Positions 45,506-58,391 of a stretch of 64,000 nt of DNA are shown here, piece after piece (positions within the stretch are counted from its first letter, which is position 1; every line of letters starts with the position of its first letter). The position numbers and the translations under genes were made by a program. The notes beneath the pieces are model-generated. The model saw only the letters and a program-made list of their open reading frames with translations. It was not told the origin of the DNA and made no database searches. The DNA is from Hydrangea macrophylla (Eukaryota > Streptophyta > Magnoliopsida > Cornales > Hydrangeaceae), in NCBI GenBank assembly GCA_033977485.1, contig CM066997.1, positions 80,694,634 to 80,758,633 on the forward strand, in the 5' to 3' direction.

Positions 45506-46609
45506 ATGGCCCCCATTAGCTCTCAAATCCTCTTCCCATAGATGGATGCTCTCTCGGGCATTGATAGGCTAGATTTTGAGTATTTCAGACTTAACGACCT
45601 CTTCTCTTTTCGACGAATGTTTTTGAACAAAAGCTTGCTTCGAGCTACGATTCAGTATTGGGATCCCTCCTTTCATGTCTTTCGCTTCGGTTCCCATGAG
45701 GTCTGCCCTTTATTCGAGGAGTTTAGCGCTATCCTCCACACCGACCCCTTTGCAGATCTGATGGTTCCCCCGGTACAGGCGGGCTATGTTCAAAATTTGG
45801 CTACCCTGCTCCATACATCCCGTAATGCTACAAGCTCTTTCATATGTGATAGGCAAATCGACTTCGAGCGACTTTCCTAGGTCTATGCTCCCGTGGAAGA
45901 TCCTTATGACGGTGGACATCAGATTATCCAACACTGTGGGCTATCGATTGCCATGCTCTCTTACTTCTTCTTCCAGTCGTCTTCCGACATTCTTATACCC
46001 ATCGCCCGTGGTCTACGAGAGATGAAAAGTGCCGTCATGCTAGTTCTTGACGTGAACTTGATAGGCTTGGATTGTGCTCACGCTGCTGGGGCTATGTTAT
46101 CCGCGGGAGCCCCTTTTATCTTACAGATTTGGCTCATGGAATGCCTGGACCTATTTATGTATCCTTCACACCTCTGGGAGCTGCTTCCTTATGACCGCAT
46201 AGAATTTCATCACTTATTCCATTCTGATAATGCTTAGATTAATTAGCTCCAAGGCCTCTCTTTAGGCGACATTTGCTGGGCTTGCCGGACTTAGTCTTAC
46301 CGCTCTGTCGCAGTGCGGCTTCCTGGGAGGCCCGGTATCTGGTTGTCTAGCCTGCACACTACTACCTTCCACATTCCCGGCCGAGTGGTTTGTCAGTATG
46401 GACTTCTCCAAGACATTACTGGGGATATCACTGCTGATTTTACGAGGAGTTCGATCATGCGTTCCTGTACTGTGAAGGCTTTTGTCGAGGCTTGGCACGA
46501 TAGGGTAGCTGCTCCCTTTCGGAGGATTCCTGCTTCGATCATACCTATACAGAGTACCTCTTGCAGATTCAGACCCTGGTTGAGAGACAGACTTCATAGA
46601 CATGTATAA
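45506..46609 (+). pseudogene. DUF7745-like gene carried antisense in element B
   Basis: One frame from ATG 45506 (MAPISSQILFP) to TAA 46607-46609 with no indel, but five TAG codons at 45539, 45878, 46235, 46244 and 46292. Matches the A copy along its length: FRRMFLNKSLLRATI, VFRFGSHEVCPLFEEFSAIL, FILQIWLMECLDLF, GDICWACRT, VCQYGLLQ. Two of the TAGs replace Trp codons of the A copy. If the TAG at 45539 ends the first reading, ATG 45542 could be used instead. Function unknown. Divergent from the A gene at well over half of positions by eye, so the two cassettes separated long ago. Confidence 0.8.
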
Positions 46610-47224
46610 AGCAAGATGGGACAATGTTTTACTTTATAAAATTTTTGATGAGTTCTGTCTACTTTCTTGCGCCTCTGAATGTTTTATGTTTTGAAAAGAA
46701 TGTTTTAGCATGTTTCAATCAATGTATTCACTCTTTCAGTTTATCTTTAAGTTATAAAAATCCCCCCTTTTGAAATCTCTTCTCTGCTTTTGATACTTTG
46801 CTTAAAGCTTTAATCATCCTATACCACGAATTCTCATTTGTTCTTTTATAGTACTTATTTTGATGACCAGGAGATCCAGAGACAGGTTCAGATATTATGT
46901 GGGTCCTTTTTGGTTTAACAAACGAAGTTTGCCCCTAGTTTTGGGGCTTTGGTATGATTCTGGGCAAACGAGAGTTTGCCCCTAGTTTGGCATAGGGATT
47001 TTCTTTTGGGTTTCTCATGGACCAGGGGCTTTTGAGAACCCGTCTACTTATCCCCGAATAGGTATCAGATCCGCAGTAGTTCGGTTTAAGGCTTGATAGA
47101 AGGTGCCACTTGGACAATTTATTAATGACCGAACCGAGCTGGTTGCCTATGTATCCCCTAGTGGGAATCAGGTCGAGCGTAGTTCATCAAGGTAGGAGGT
47201 TTTAAAAAAAAAACAAGGCTTCAA
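46610..47224 (-). other. non-coding region of B between integrase and cassette
   Basis: No gene. It carries two PPT-like units (46927-46936, and the perfect hairpin GGGCAAAC-GAGA-GTTTGCCC at 46962-46981) and two CTACG-type motifs (47040-47084 and 47145-47187), in the same order as in A. Confidence 0.8.
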
Positions 47225-48545
47225 GAAAAATATTTTTTGAGGCGAACAAGGTTAATTGGCTGTTTAAATTCAACCCCATCTAGGTCCATAAGATAGGCCG
47301 CTCCTCCGAAAAGGAGAGTCTTATAATGTATGGCCCGAGCTAGTTGGGCTTGAATTTTCCTCTGGGGTCATAAACAGGCACTTTTAGTTCTTTGAGGATC
47401 AGGTCACCCTCAGCAAGCTTCCTTGGGCGGACCTTTTTATTGAAAGCACGAGCTATCCTCTTTTGGTACCCCCGAGTATAGTTTATTGCAGCCAACCTTT
47501 TCTCATCAAGCAACATTCGTTCCTCATACCTCCCCCGCATCCATTCCATCTCAGTCACTTCACACTCCGCCAAGACTTTCAAAGAAGGTATTTCTACTTT
47601 AACTGGGAGAACGACTTACATCCCGTAAACTAATGAGTACGGCGTAGCTCCCGTGGAAGTTCTTACAGAGGTGCGGTATCCCCATAATACAAACGGTAAC
47701 TCCTCGTGCCAATCTTTGTACGTATCTATCGTTTTCCCCAAGATTGCTTTAACATTCTTATTCGCCGCTTCTATTGCTCCGTTCGTTTGAGGCCTGTAGG
47801 GAGAAGACTGATGGCGGGTGATTTTGTACTTTTCTAGGAGTGGGATAACTTCTCCTTAGAAATGGCTACCATAATCCGAAATGAACTCATTCGGGACTCC
47901 ATACCTGCAAATTATGTTCTTTTCTATGAAGCTCACCACATCCTTAGCCTTCAAAGTGGCATATGACTTTGCCTCTACCCATTTGGTAAAATAATCAATT
48001 GCCACGATTATGTCTCGGTGTCCATTGGATGCCTTTGGAACTATCTCATTGATGATATCAATGCCCCAAATAGAGAAAGGCAACGGTGTGGTCATGCTAT
48101 AGAGCTAGGAAGGTGGAGTATGCATCAGATTTGCATGGATCTGACACTTGTGGCATCTTCTGACGTACTCACAGTAGTCCCTGTCCAAAGTGGTCCAGTA
48201 ATACCCTTGCTGAATTATCTTCTTTGCCAGCATATGTCCATTCATGTGGGGTCCACAGACTCTTTCGTGTATCTCTTCCATCATTCTCTTAGCCTCTCCC
48301 TCTATATAATCACTCCAGTTTGAACCCGGTATACGACTTCTTCCATAACTTATTCGCATAGATAACAAATTGGGCGAAGAACCTTCAGATTGCCTTTTTG
48401 TCATTCTCTGAAGCCCCCTCGGGGTATTCTCCTTCCTTAATGAAATTCCAAACATCCACGTACCAAGGCAACTCACCTCCTTCTTCTATGATTGAGATCA
48501 ACTCAAATGAGGGCTGGTTTCTAATTTCTACGAATAATCCCGAAG
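47225..48545 (-). pseudogene. integrase of element B
   Basis: Zinc-binding part with HERVCGPHMNGH and CHKCQIHAN, core with IWGIDII and VAIDYFTKWVEA (Asp), ISDYGSHF (second Asp; the usual Asn is Tyr), C-terminal part with QKRIARAFNKKVRPR. TAG replaces the Trp before LGPYI near 47339; the frame shifts soon after. The upstream end stops at the target site of D (48546-48550); the continuing RNase H is at 62858-63107. Confidence 0.88.
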
Positions 48546-48550
48546 GGATT
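48546..48550. repeat. target-site duplication of element D, left copy
   Basis: ggatt, repeated at 62853-62857. Confidence 0.95.
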
Positions 48551-51500
48551 TGTAGACACCCCGATTTTGACCAAACGTCAGATCTAGGGATTGGTTACCT
48601 CTCAAAGACCGATGATGACAATGACCGGTGACATTCGAAGATCTTCCAGAAAATTCAAAATCTTCAAATAATTCTTCAAGTTAAATTTCAAAATTGAAAA
48701 AAAAAAAAAAAAAGAAAGAATTTGGGTATTTGGGGGAAACTCGAACGTTGAAGAACATGTGAGGAAATCAGCCCGAGAATCCGCTAAAACTATATATATA
48801 TAAATAAGATATGAAAGAAAGTCTTGAAAAGAAAATAAAAAAATAAAAAGGAATTTTGAAACAAAGAGAAAAGAAAAAAGAGAAAGAGAGGGGAAACAAT
48901 ACATTTAGAGTGCATATTTTGGATGTATTCTTAATAAAATGTATTACAAATACAAGTATTTTAATACAATTCGTCAATAATTAAGCTTATGTTAATATGT
49001 ATATGTTGAAAATTAAAAAATAGGGGAGAATTCTGTTATCCGCGGCACGCGGCAAATGTCGGCGGCATTCACTGAGTGCCGCCTGGCATTCAGCGAATGC
49101 CGCCCGGCACTCAGCGAGTGCCGCCTGGCATTCAGCGAGTGCCACCCGGCACTTAGCGAGTGCCGCCGGAAGCCATCGAGTGCCGCGCGCTGTAACAGAC
49201 TGCTTTTCTCACATGTTCTAGAAGAAAACTTTGCACATGGGTTTTCACCCGAATTTACCCATCTAACCTTGAGATAGTGGTCTATATAAACAAACTTTCA
49301 TCTTCATTTTGAGAGACACACATATATACTTGAATCAAGAGAGAGAAAGGCAAGAATTATATACATACATTAGAGAGAATTGAGAGAAAGAAGATAGAGT
49401 TTCTTGAAGAAATTTGAAGAATTGAAGAAGAATTTGAAGATTGTTGGAAGAACTTCACAAGAGATAGAAGAATTCTTTGAGGTCATAGAGGTAACCTCTC
49501 AATCACTTGATAGAATTAGGCAATTCAATCACAAATTCTTAGATCTAGGACTTTTTCACATTTTCAAAACCTCTCTTCTTCCCTCATTTCATCACACACC
49601 ACTTAGAATTTGTGATTGAATATCATAATGTTTCATTAATTTGGATCCAAAATAGAGCTTTGGATTTATGAATAAAAGAGTTTTAACTTGAAATTTTCAA
49701 ATAATATCTTGATTTCCTTTATTTTGTTTATATTCTTCTCAAGAAATCTATGAGATCTTCAATATCTCATTAGATTTCTTTGAGTTTGATCCTCTAATTC
49801 CTTATGATCTTATGATTTATATGGGGATTAAAGTGGATTATGATCATCTCTACATGTGGTTTGTTGAATTTAAGTTTTGGTCCATGGTTTGAAACCTCCT
49901 TACTAAAAATCTCATGGAATTCATGCTATATTCCATAGAGGTTTATGTAGTTGGGATGTCATTTTGTCTCCAAGGACCATTAACTTGGTAGGAGAAATAA
50001 TAATATGACTCTATATTCTCCAAGGACCATTAACTTGAGAGGAGAATAAGGTTTCATGGATCTATATTCCTCAAGGATCATATGTTTGAGAGATGAATTA
50101 GATATAGATTTTCATAATTCATAATCTATATATAAAATAAGTAGAACCTTAAGATTCTCTTGCTAGATCTCGAATTATGTGATCTATGATAGGAATCCAT
50201 CAAGGTTAAATCTAGGGATTTCTTCCTATTTCATTAGTTTGTCCCAATAATCACAACCATACTTGATTCTAGTCCTTTTTAGGATCATGGATCAAGTTGG
50301 TTTTAAAGTATGAACATTAATTCAATAATGGTGCAGTGAATCCATGAACCAATTGTGATCAAAGATTTTTTATAGAGTCATGATTCATTGGAAATGGATG
50401 AGACCAATTGGAGAATGTTCATAACTCATCTAAGTACCTCTGTGATTTTTGTTTCAATGAAATTCCATGCCTAAGATGGTTAGGTCTTATGATTTCAAAA
50501 CATGCAACTCTCTGTCCAAAATTTCAGAACAGTAAATCCATTTTGAAATTAATAAATCAGAATTTTAATGAAGTTTCCCGGGTCTCTAATAATTTTTTAT
50601 AAGTACCTTGATGTGTTAGGAAGATACCCTAAAAATATCTAAGTGTTTCTCATCATTTTACTATTTTTAAAAAATCATACAAGATCTCTGGACAGAGTGT
50701 TGCAGATTCCTGAGTGATGTCTAGTGTTTTCCATATTCCCAGAGATCTAACCGTTAAAATCTTGATTTTCTTTTTGGGTTATAAACTAGACTCATAGAGG
50801 CATATCATATCCAAAAATCATTAAGATCCAACCGTTGGAAGTATGGTTTTTCCATTTTTTAAGATCTGGTCTGCTCTCTGTAATTCATAAAAAACTGCTA
50901 CAGTTTTTGTCTAATCTTATTTATTTCAACTCAAATGGTCTCCTAATGTCTTAGGACTCAAACCATGTTGTGAATAATGATAATTTAGCTTAAATCCAGA
51001 GGCCAAGTGATCCAAATTAGTGAATAAACTCACATCTCATCCTTATACATGTTCATGCATTCATTCATACATGTTAATATTCATAAGAAGGACTTATCTC
51101 TTGTCTAAGTTGTATCTACTTGAACATGACTTAGGATTAATTACTTTTTGATATTATATCTTGTCTAAAGTATGTGGACTAACTCTTTGTTTTGTAGCGC
51201 ATTTGAGGTACAACTTCTCAACTCTTCTCTAGTCTAATTTACTTCTTTGATTTTAATTGATTTTCAACTCCATGTGCGACACCTTAGATTAGGTCTTGCC
51301 TTATGTGTATATGTGGATTAGAGACATTTTTTTCCTAGGATATCTAATTTGTGTGCATTACACGTTTAAAATTCGCGGCGGGATCCCGGGTAAGTTCTCT
51401 AGTTATCATATTGCTTGCTACTTGAGTTACATGGCTTATGAATGATATTTTGTCTTTAGCAATCTTACACCATTTCCAACATGCTTGTGTAATGTATGTG

Positions 51501-51786
51501 TATATATGTATTAATTGAGGGTATGCTTAGATTAATAATTTGATTAAAAAGGATGTTGAGTAGAGGCCTATCACGAGATAGGATGAAAGGGGGTGTTTTA
51601 GTCCGCCGGGCTCCTTCCCCTTTCATTTCATAATCCCCGGACCCAGTTTATCTTTGGTTTCGCAAAAGACCAGTTTGTCTTTAAATGGTTTCTTAATTTT
51701 TCCTTTAAAAATTAAGTGGCGACTCGTATTTGAATTTGAAATTTGAAAAAATATTTTAAAAGTGGGCCCAAATGCCGGTATCCACA
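48551..51786 (+). repeat. 5' LTR of element D
   Basis: 3236 bp, tgtagacaccccg to ggtatccaca. Five palindromic units at 49064-49175, TATA 49283-49289, PBS-like 9-mer 51717-51725. Confidence 0.95.
49041..49192. promoter_or_regulatory. palindromic array in 5' LTR of D
   Basis: Five 21-bp units. Arms alternate between GGCATT/AATGCC and GGCACT/AGTGCC, around CAGCG or CACTG. Confidence 0.8.
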
Positions 51787-51789
51787 ATC

Positions 51790-51839
51790 TGGCGACTCTG
51801 CTGGGGATCGAATCCAGAATCTCTGGTTTCGCAGACCAG
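51790..51839 (+). promoter_or_regulatory. extended 50-nt tRNA-derived primer site of D
   Basis: Same as in C with one change (equivalent to tRNA position 53), same length, same implied anticodon loop CTGCGAA, same end point. Confidence 0.8.
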
Positions 51840-53179
51840 AATTTCTGATTTTGGGTTCACTCGAGGATTAGACTTGAAAGCATCCTTTTAATCGAATTAA
51901 TTAATTTTTGTGTGCCCGTTGCATTGCACTTGCATATTTCGCCAGTCGATTGCATGGAACTATGACCTTGGAGGCTCAGGGCAACCCGGTCGGTCAAGTC
52001 ATCATGGGACCGTGTGATCACCCTTGATCTCGTACCATGCTTTGGTATATGAAGCATCCTATCGGATGTGTGTCAAGGGTCCCTTTTCTGACCAAAACCC
52101 GGCCTTTGCTTGATAGCTTCTATAGAACCCTTCGATCTTGGGAAATTAATTCTTGATTAGGATTATGTGCAAGGGAGTTTTGTATGCCTGAAAGGGATTA
52201 TTTGAGATGATGATGATACTTGCTTGATGAAAGATGTGTAACCCTTTAATCACCTTTTAGCGATTCCTTCTCATGTCCCACGACATTTGGGAGCATGCTG
52301 AATCTTGATTATAAGATTACATCTCTTATATCTTGCTAGCTAAGCATCATTGACCTTGTATGCATCCGAATTCATGGAAAGTATGACAACAATCCGATCA
52401 TGTGATCCTCCTACCTAAAGAATTTTAAATATGTCTTTGGAAGCAAATAGATTTTTGCTATCTTTATTCCAAGGTATTCAATCGTTCTTTCAAAAATCTT
52501 TGGAGTTCACTTTTTGATTAAAATTTCAAGTCAACCATCTTTGAAGGAAGAACCCAAAATTCTTGGAACCCAAAATTCTTGAAAGATTTTGAAAAGTTTC
52601 ATCAACTAAAAAAAACACTTTTTCAAAGCAAAATTTTGACCCAATCACCTTTTGGTTGAGGAATGTAATCCAAAATTCTTTAGAATTATATTAAAGAAAT
52701 GCTTTTCAAATGAATTTTAAAGCAAAGTTTCAACCCAATCATCTTTCGTTGAGAAATGTTGTTGCCTTCAAAGGAAAGCTTCTTAAGAATTTGAAAGACC
52801 CCATCATTTGGGGGAAATACTTGTCAAATGGATTTCAAAAATTCTAAAATTTTCAAGCCTTGAAGGGGTAAAGAGGATCACAATGAAAGGAGAAATTAGC
52901 ACACTCAACATGGATGAGGATTTTATGTGCTTATGTGTTAGGATTAGAATTTTCTTTTTGGCATATAGAATAGGCACACACACACATGCATCGCATCCGC
53001 ATGACATATGAGCCATTCATAAGAATTCTACCAAGCATTTTCAAAATAAATAAAGTTGTTTGAAAATTGATTAAAAATAAAAAATGGTTGTAGGCAAGAT
53101 AGCATTGAACGCCAGGACAGTTTGAGTCAGGTATTCGAGTGCAAGGTTAGTACGAAGAGAGCCAGAGACAGAAAGAGAA
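51840..53179 (+). other. leader of element D
   Basis: No gene; homologous to the leader of C, with short repeated phrases such as 'caacccaatcatctt' and 'cccaaaattcttg'. Confidence 0.75.
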
Positions 53180-55279
53180 ATGGATCACGAACAACATGCT
53201 GCAAAAATAGCACAGTTGAAAGAGAGGATGGACCAAATGATGGCCATGTTGGAAACATTGACCCATCAGAGGCCGGTAATTGATCCACCGATAATCGACC
53301 CTCCTCCTCCACCTTTTCGGGGTGTAGAAGATGAATGGTTTGAGGATCCAGAACCACCTAGAGCTGATATACCCAGGACAGAGAGAGAGAAAATTGAGAA
53401 AGCTAAGAAAGAGCGTATCGAGATGAAGGAGAAGGTGGAAAAGCTAGAGAAAGTTGTCCGCAAGTCCAACGGGGTTGATAGCTATCTGCTAGAGCTGGAG
53501 GGTTTGTTTGAGGGAGCTCAAGAGAAATTGCCAGCCGATTTCAAGATGCCTGAGATCGATAAGTTTGATGGTTCTGGCAACCCCAGAAACCACGTGAGGA
53601 TGTGCATCGGGGCCTTTCAACCAATTGGTCTGAGTCCTGCCATGATGGCCATGTTGTTTCAACAAACTTTGACTGGGGCAGTTTTATCCTGGTATTTCAC
53701 ATTGGAGTCGAGCAAAAGTCGCATATGGGAGGAAGTGGTGAAAGCCTTTGTCACCCAATATGAATACAACCAAGAACTCGATGTAACTGTGAGGGATCTG
53801 GAAACAACCATGCAAGAGAATAGAGAGTCATTTGCTGAGTTCTTGGCGCGATGGAGGGGGAAAGCTGCAAAAATGACCCAACGGCCATCAGAGTAGGAAC
53901 AGATACGGATTATGATCAAGAACCTGTAGAGTGTTTACCAGGAGAAACTAATGTATCAATGTATTCATACCTTTGCTGAGTTGTTTGAAATTGGGACAAG
54001 GATAGAAGACGCCATTAAAAACGGAAGGATCAAAAGAGAAGATTCCCAAGGGCATCGCCCTAGAAGACCATTCTATGGGGGGAATGCTGGAAATCAGGCG
54101 GCGACTGATGTTAATGCTCTAAACCAGCCGGAAGAAGGGCAGAATTTTTTAAGAAAAGGGGGTGCGTCGAGACCAAAGTTGGAAGGACAGCTTCGTCGCT
54201 TCACGGATTTAGGGGTTTCTCTAACTACCATTCTCAAGCGATTAAAGGAAAAAGGATATCTCAAGCCTCTAGATCCAAAACCAATGCCTGATCCTCTTCC
54301 ACTGGGCTTCAATACAAGCCTCTATTGTGAGTTTCACCAAGCTCATGGTCATACAACTGACCGATGTATGAGGTTAAGGCATGAAGTACAAGATTTGATC
54401 GATAATAAGACCATTTCCCCTCCGCCTGCAGCTCGACCGCATGTGACCCGGAACCCGCTCCCTAATCATCATGTTGTGCCACCACCACAGAACATTAATC
54501 TCTTAGATGTTGGGAAGGAAGTCTTTGATCCGTCTATGTTGATCGTACCAGTAGGACAAGCTACCAAAACTTATAAATTCCCAGAAGATCAGAGGATATG
54601 CCTTATAGTAGTCGAGGAAGAGGATTGGCTGATAGGAGGAGAAGATGAACAAGCATTTGAGGAAGATATGGACAATGGAATCATCCAAATCAATTGGTGG
54701 GATCCAAACAATCCTACTGATGACTCTATTTGGGATGAGGAGGTGTATAGTGACGCAGACGGTCTATGGTCTGAAGGAGAAGAAGAGGGAAATGCTGAGG
54801 AAGTGATCAATCATGCTGAGGAGAATGGTTCAGAACAAGGGAAAGGGAAGGATCCTGAAGAAAAAGAAAAAGGTCAGGCGTCGCATGAATACTTCATTAA
54901 GAAAGGAGGAGATTTCCCCTACTGCGGCTTTCCGGAGCCCTGGGTGGACTGCAAAGATAAATACTTGGAGCAAGGGTCTGAGATCTCTTCCTTACATGAA
55001 TTCGCTGATTATGAAGATCCATACCTACAAGTGCCCGCAAAACCAATTTTTGTCCAAGATTGGATTTGTGTACTGGATGGTCTATCTATGAGGAACCTTT
55101 TTAATGAAGAAGGCAGTAAGACCAAGGAGAGTAGTCCAAAGAAGATCATAGAAGTGAAGATTGGGAAAGAACAGATGAGAGAAATACTGAAGGAAGAGGT
55201 CAAGGGATATAAAGCAGGGAAGGAGAAGCTGGAAAATGGAGGAGAGACAGAACTAGGAGGTTCACCAATAGGTCCTTGA
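53180..55279 (+). pseudogene. gag of element D, one frame with two TAG codons
   Basis: 700 codons, no indel. Coiled N-terminus (MDHEQHAAKIAQLKERMDQ), Retrotrans_gag domain about residues 120-240 (LPADFKMPEIDKFDG, LSWYFTLESSKSRIWEE), zinc knuckle C-X2-H-X4-H-X4-C (CEFHQAHGHTTDRC), an acidic tail with LIVVEEEDWLIGGEDE and 'GDFPYCGFPEPWVDCK'. TAG at 53894-53896 and at 53937-53939; the latter matches TAG 30690 in C, and CAG in A. The 442 codons after the second TAG are open to TGA 55277. Without readthrough, the product would be a capsid-like domain lacking the knuckle. Confidence 0.88.
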
Positions 55280-55348
55280 GTCTAGTGATAGGATTCCCCT
55301 ACCCCGGATGTCTGTAATGGCCAGTATGAGCCAAACCTTTTAAATTTT

Positions 55349-55660
55349 TTGTTATCAATGAAAGTGACTGATTCTGCTTACTTGATTCCGCTTAATGATT
55401 TTTTAATAACTGTGAAAAAAAAAAGAGCAAATGAACCTGCATGCAAAATCATTGAGGAAACCTTGGCATTTGACTTAGAAAATGAAGAAGATTCTCAAAG
55501 TGATTCTTTCCATATTTCACTCAATAAAGATAAAAGCATAAAATTGATCTCATTGCTAAAAGAATACAAGGATGCCTTGCATGGTCCTATGATGATGTGC
55601 CAGAATGAATTCAGAAATTATCCCACATCACCCCCTTTATACCAAACCTAAAAGGTGAGC
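55349..55660 (+). pseudogene. truncated start of RT in element D
   Basis: Same acidic linker and LISLLKEYKDA end as in C, followed by the frameshifted AWSYDD and LYTKPK remnant; similarity to pol ends at the same place. Confidence 0.8.
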
Positions 55661-57591
55661 TCACAGTCCAAAGCCATGAACTTGTTCCTTAATGGTAGCT
55701 AGATATCTTAAATGAACTTCTTCTTCTTAAAAGAAAAAAAAAAGAAAGAAAAAAAAAAGAAAAAAAAGAAAAAAAAAAAGAGCTCGCTAGGATGAAAACC
55801 CGAAAGGGCACCTAGGCAAAAGTTAGAGCAAAATAAGATGCGTGTTGATTTCAAAATCCGAATCCTAGCCACTCAAAATCATGAAGAGAATAAGAGATAG
55901 TGAGAAAAGAAAGGAAAGAAAAAAAAAAGAAAAAAGTAGAGAATAAATAAGATTGAGAATTCTTGAGTACTTCAAAGTACATGAATTATCCTAAGAAAAG
56001 AAATTGGAAATGAAAAGAAAGATTTGAAAGTATCAATAAAATTTTTGTGAGAGACTCAATGGATAAGTGATAAGTGGACCTAAAACAATGTAGAAATATC
56101 TTTGTGAAAGATAAAGAGTAATTTGGAGGGCTGATATTACTATGTGAGTATGATAGAGTATGAGTAAAACATGATGTATTATGAGAGTTGTAAAGATTGA
56201 TTGGCTAGTGATAAGATGAAAAGAATCAACCGCCACAAAACAAAAAAAGGAAAAAGAAGAAAAGAAAAGAAAAAAAAAGGAAGAAAAGAGAAAAAGAAGA
56301 AAAAAAAAATGCATAAGAAGGAGAAGTAGTTCATCATCTTGTTCGAAAGCAGCCACAAGGAATATGTTTCAGAAAATCTGCCCAGAAAGGGCACCCATTG
56401 AACCTAAATGAAAACATGGCTCGAAAAGCCCACCAATTCTTGAAGCCTTATTCTTTCAAGACCTCCAGAGTAGATGAACTACGTTTTGACCTGATTCCCA
56501 TTCGGGGATACGTAGGCAGCCTGCAAGGTTCGGTCACAACTACACACACAGTCAATCATTGCACTTCTTTCAGGCCTCGATCGAACTACTATAGGACCTG
56601 ATGCCCATTCGGGGATATGTAGGCGGGTCTCCCAAGGCCCTCGGTCCAAAGAAGAAACCCAACAAATTCATGAAATTACCTTGAAAACTAGGGGCAAACT
56701 ATCGTTTACCCAGAGGCCGCGTCAACTCCCTCAAACCAGGGGCAAACTTCGTTTGCCTAGCATTCCCAAGCCCCCTGTCAAACTAGGGGCAAACTATCAT
56801 TTGCTAAATAAAATATCTCTGTGTTTACTGGCTTTCAAGGACCAAGCTTAGGCATCCTAAGAATTCTTGAAGTAAAAAGTTGAAGTTTTCATGCATAAAT
56901 CTAAAATTGAATTAAGATGGAAAGAAACATGAAAAGAAGAATTCTTCATTATCAAAAAGTCAATCGTAAAGGAAGATACAATGAAAGAATATTATGGGAT
57001 AACAATTTTTTCTAAAATTGATCAAAGAAGCGCAAAGAAAAGAAAGCAGAATTGGTCACAAATTTGAAAATGTGTGTATCTCAACTCAGTTTGAGTCTAC
57101 CTTCTTGAAATCCAAAAGATATATTCCGCAGAGGGATCAACAAGAATTGAAGATTCCAAAAGAAGGGTAATACCAGGGAGGTCAGGGAGTCAGATTCTGC
57201 TCCGCTAAGGAAATCAAATAGAGGTCGAGTAATATCTTCAGAGAGAGCAAAATCAAGTGAATACCCTCAGCAGATCAGGCTCCAAGCCGTACAAGCTAAT
57301 CATCGGATGAACCAGAAAGCCTTTGGATTTGTCTATAATCAAAAAGGAAATTAGTAAATAGAAAAGTGGGGTTGTTGTGGAGAACTGGCTCATACTTCTT
57401 CCTCTTCTTGCCCGAATCGCCCAAACTGCTGTTCATAGCAAGTAATCCATCAAAAAGAATATTTTGAAAAAAAAAAAAAAGCAAAAAAAAACAAAAAAAA
57501 CGATAAAGATAAATCCGAAATAAGAAGCATATAAACATCTCTTCAGCTAGAATAGCCCCAAAGCAAATCTTTTGAGGCTGTACCGTCATCG
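55661..57591 (+). other. non-coding region of D after the RT stub
   Basis: A-rich tracts (55730-55780, 55915-55940, 56235-56310), two CTACG-type motifs (56476-56519, 56581-56625), three PPT-like hairpins (56691-56815), then AT-rich spacer. No gene. Confidence 0.8.
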
Positions 57592-57995
57592 ATCAAATTC
57601 TCGGTCTTGGTATAAGTCATCTATCGCAGCCTATGAGTCACCGATCAAATTCTCGGTCTTGGTATAAGTCGTCTATCGCAGCCTATGAGTCACCAATCAA
57701 TTCTCGGTCTTGGTATAAGTCGTCTATCGCAGCCTATGAGTCACCAATCAAATTCTCGGTCTTGGTATAAGTCGTCTATCGCATCCTATGAGTCACCGAT
57801 CAAATCCTCGGTCTTGGTATAAGTCATCTATCGCATCCTATGAGTTACCGATCAAATCCTCGGTCTTGGTATAAGTCGTCTATCGCATCCTATGAGTTAC
57901 CAATCAAATCATCGGTCTTGGTATAAGTCGTCTATCGCAGCCTTTGAAGTCACCGATCAAATCTTCGATCTTGGCATAAGTCATCTACTGCAGCC
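57592..57995 (+). repeat. 52-bp tandem array in D, eight units
   Basis: 'ctcggtcttgg' at 57600, 57652, 57703 and onward every 51-52 bp. Confidence 0.9.
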
Positions 57996-58059
57996 TGGGG
58001 TTACCGATCAAAACAAAAAGGAAAGGGATAAAACCAAATTTAGAAATGACGAAAACAAG

Positions 58060-58340
58060 TTGTCGAGTCTGCGCGACTCCAGGTCTTCGAAAAATAAAAT
58101 GAATTTTTAGAAAATGAATTTTTGATCTTTGAAAAGTAGAAATAAATTTTCGAGTCCGCGCGACTCCCAATCTTTGAAAAGTAGAAATGAACTTTCGAGT
58201 CCGCGCGACTCCCAATCTTTGAAAAGTAGAAATGAATTTTTGAGTCCGCGCGATTCCCAATCTTTGAAAAGTAGAAATGAATTTTCGAGTCTGCGTGACT
58301 CCCGATAGAAACTGAATTGTTTAAAGTCCGCGTGACTGTT
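58060..58340 (+). repeat. GAGTC-N5-GACTC inverted repeats in D
   Basis: Five or six copies, spaced 40-45 bp in the later part within a 'gaaaagtagaaatgaatttt' unit. One has GATTC in the right arm. Confidence 0.8.
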
Positions 58341-58391
58341 CTGAAAAGGAAAAGAAAAATAAAAATTACCCTTGCAATACTGAGCGAATTT

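Noticed and set aside
42129..46609. Alternative genetic code or programmed amber readthrough in the cassette
   Set aside because: TAG excess is better explained by deamination of methylated sites; several TAGs replace Trp, which readthrough by Gln or Tyr tRNA would not restore. Kept only as a minor option.
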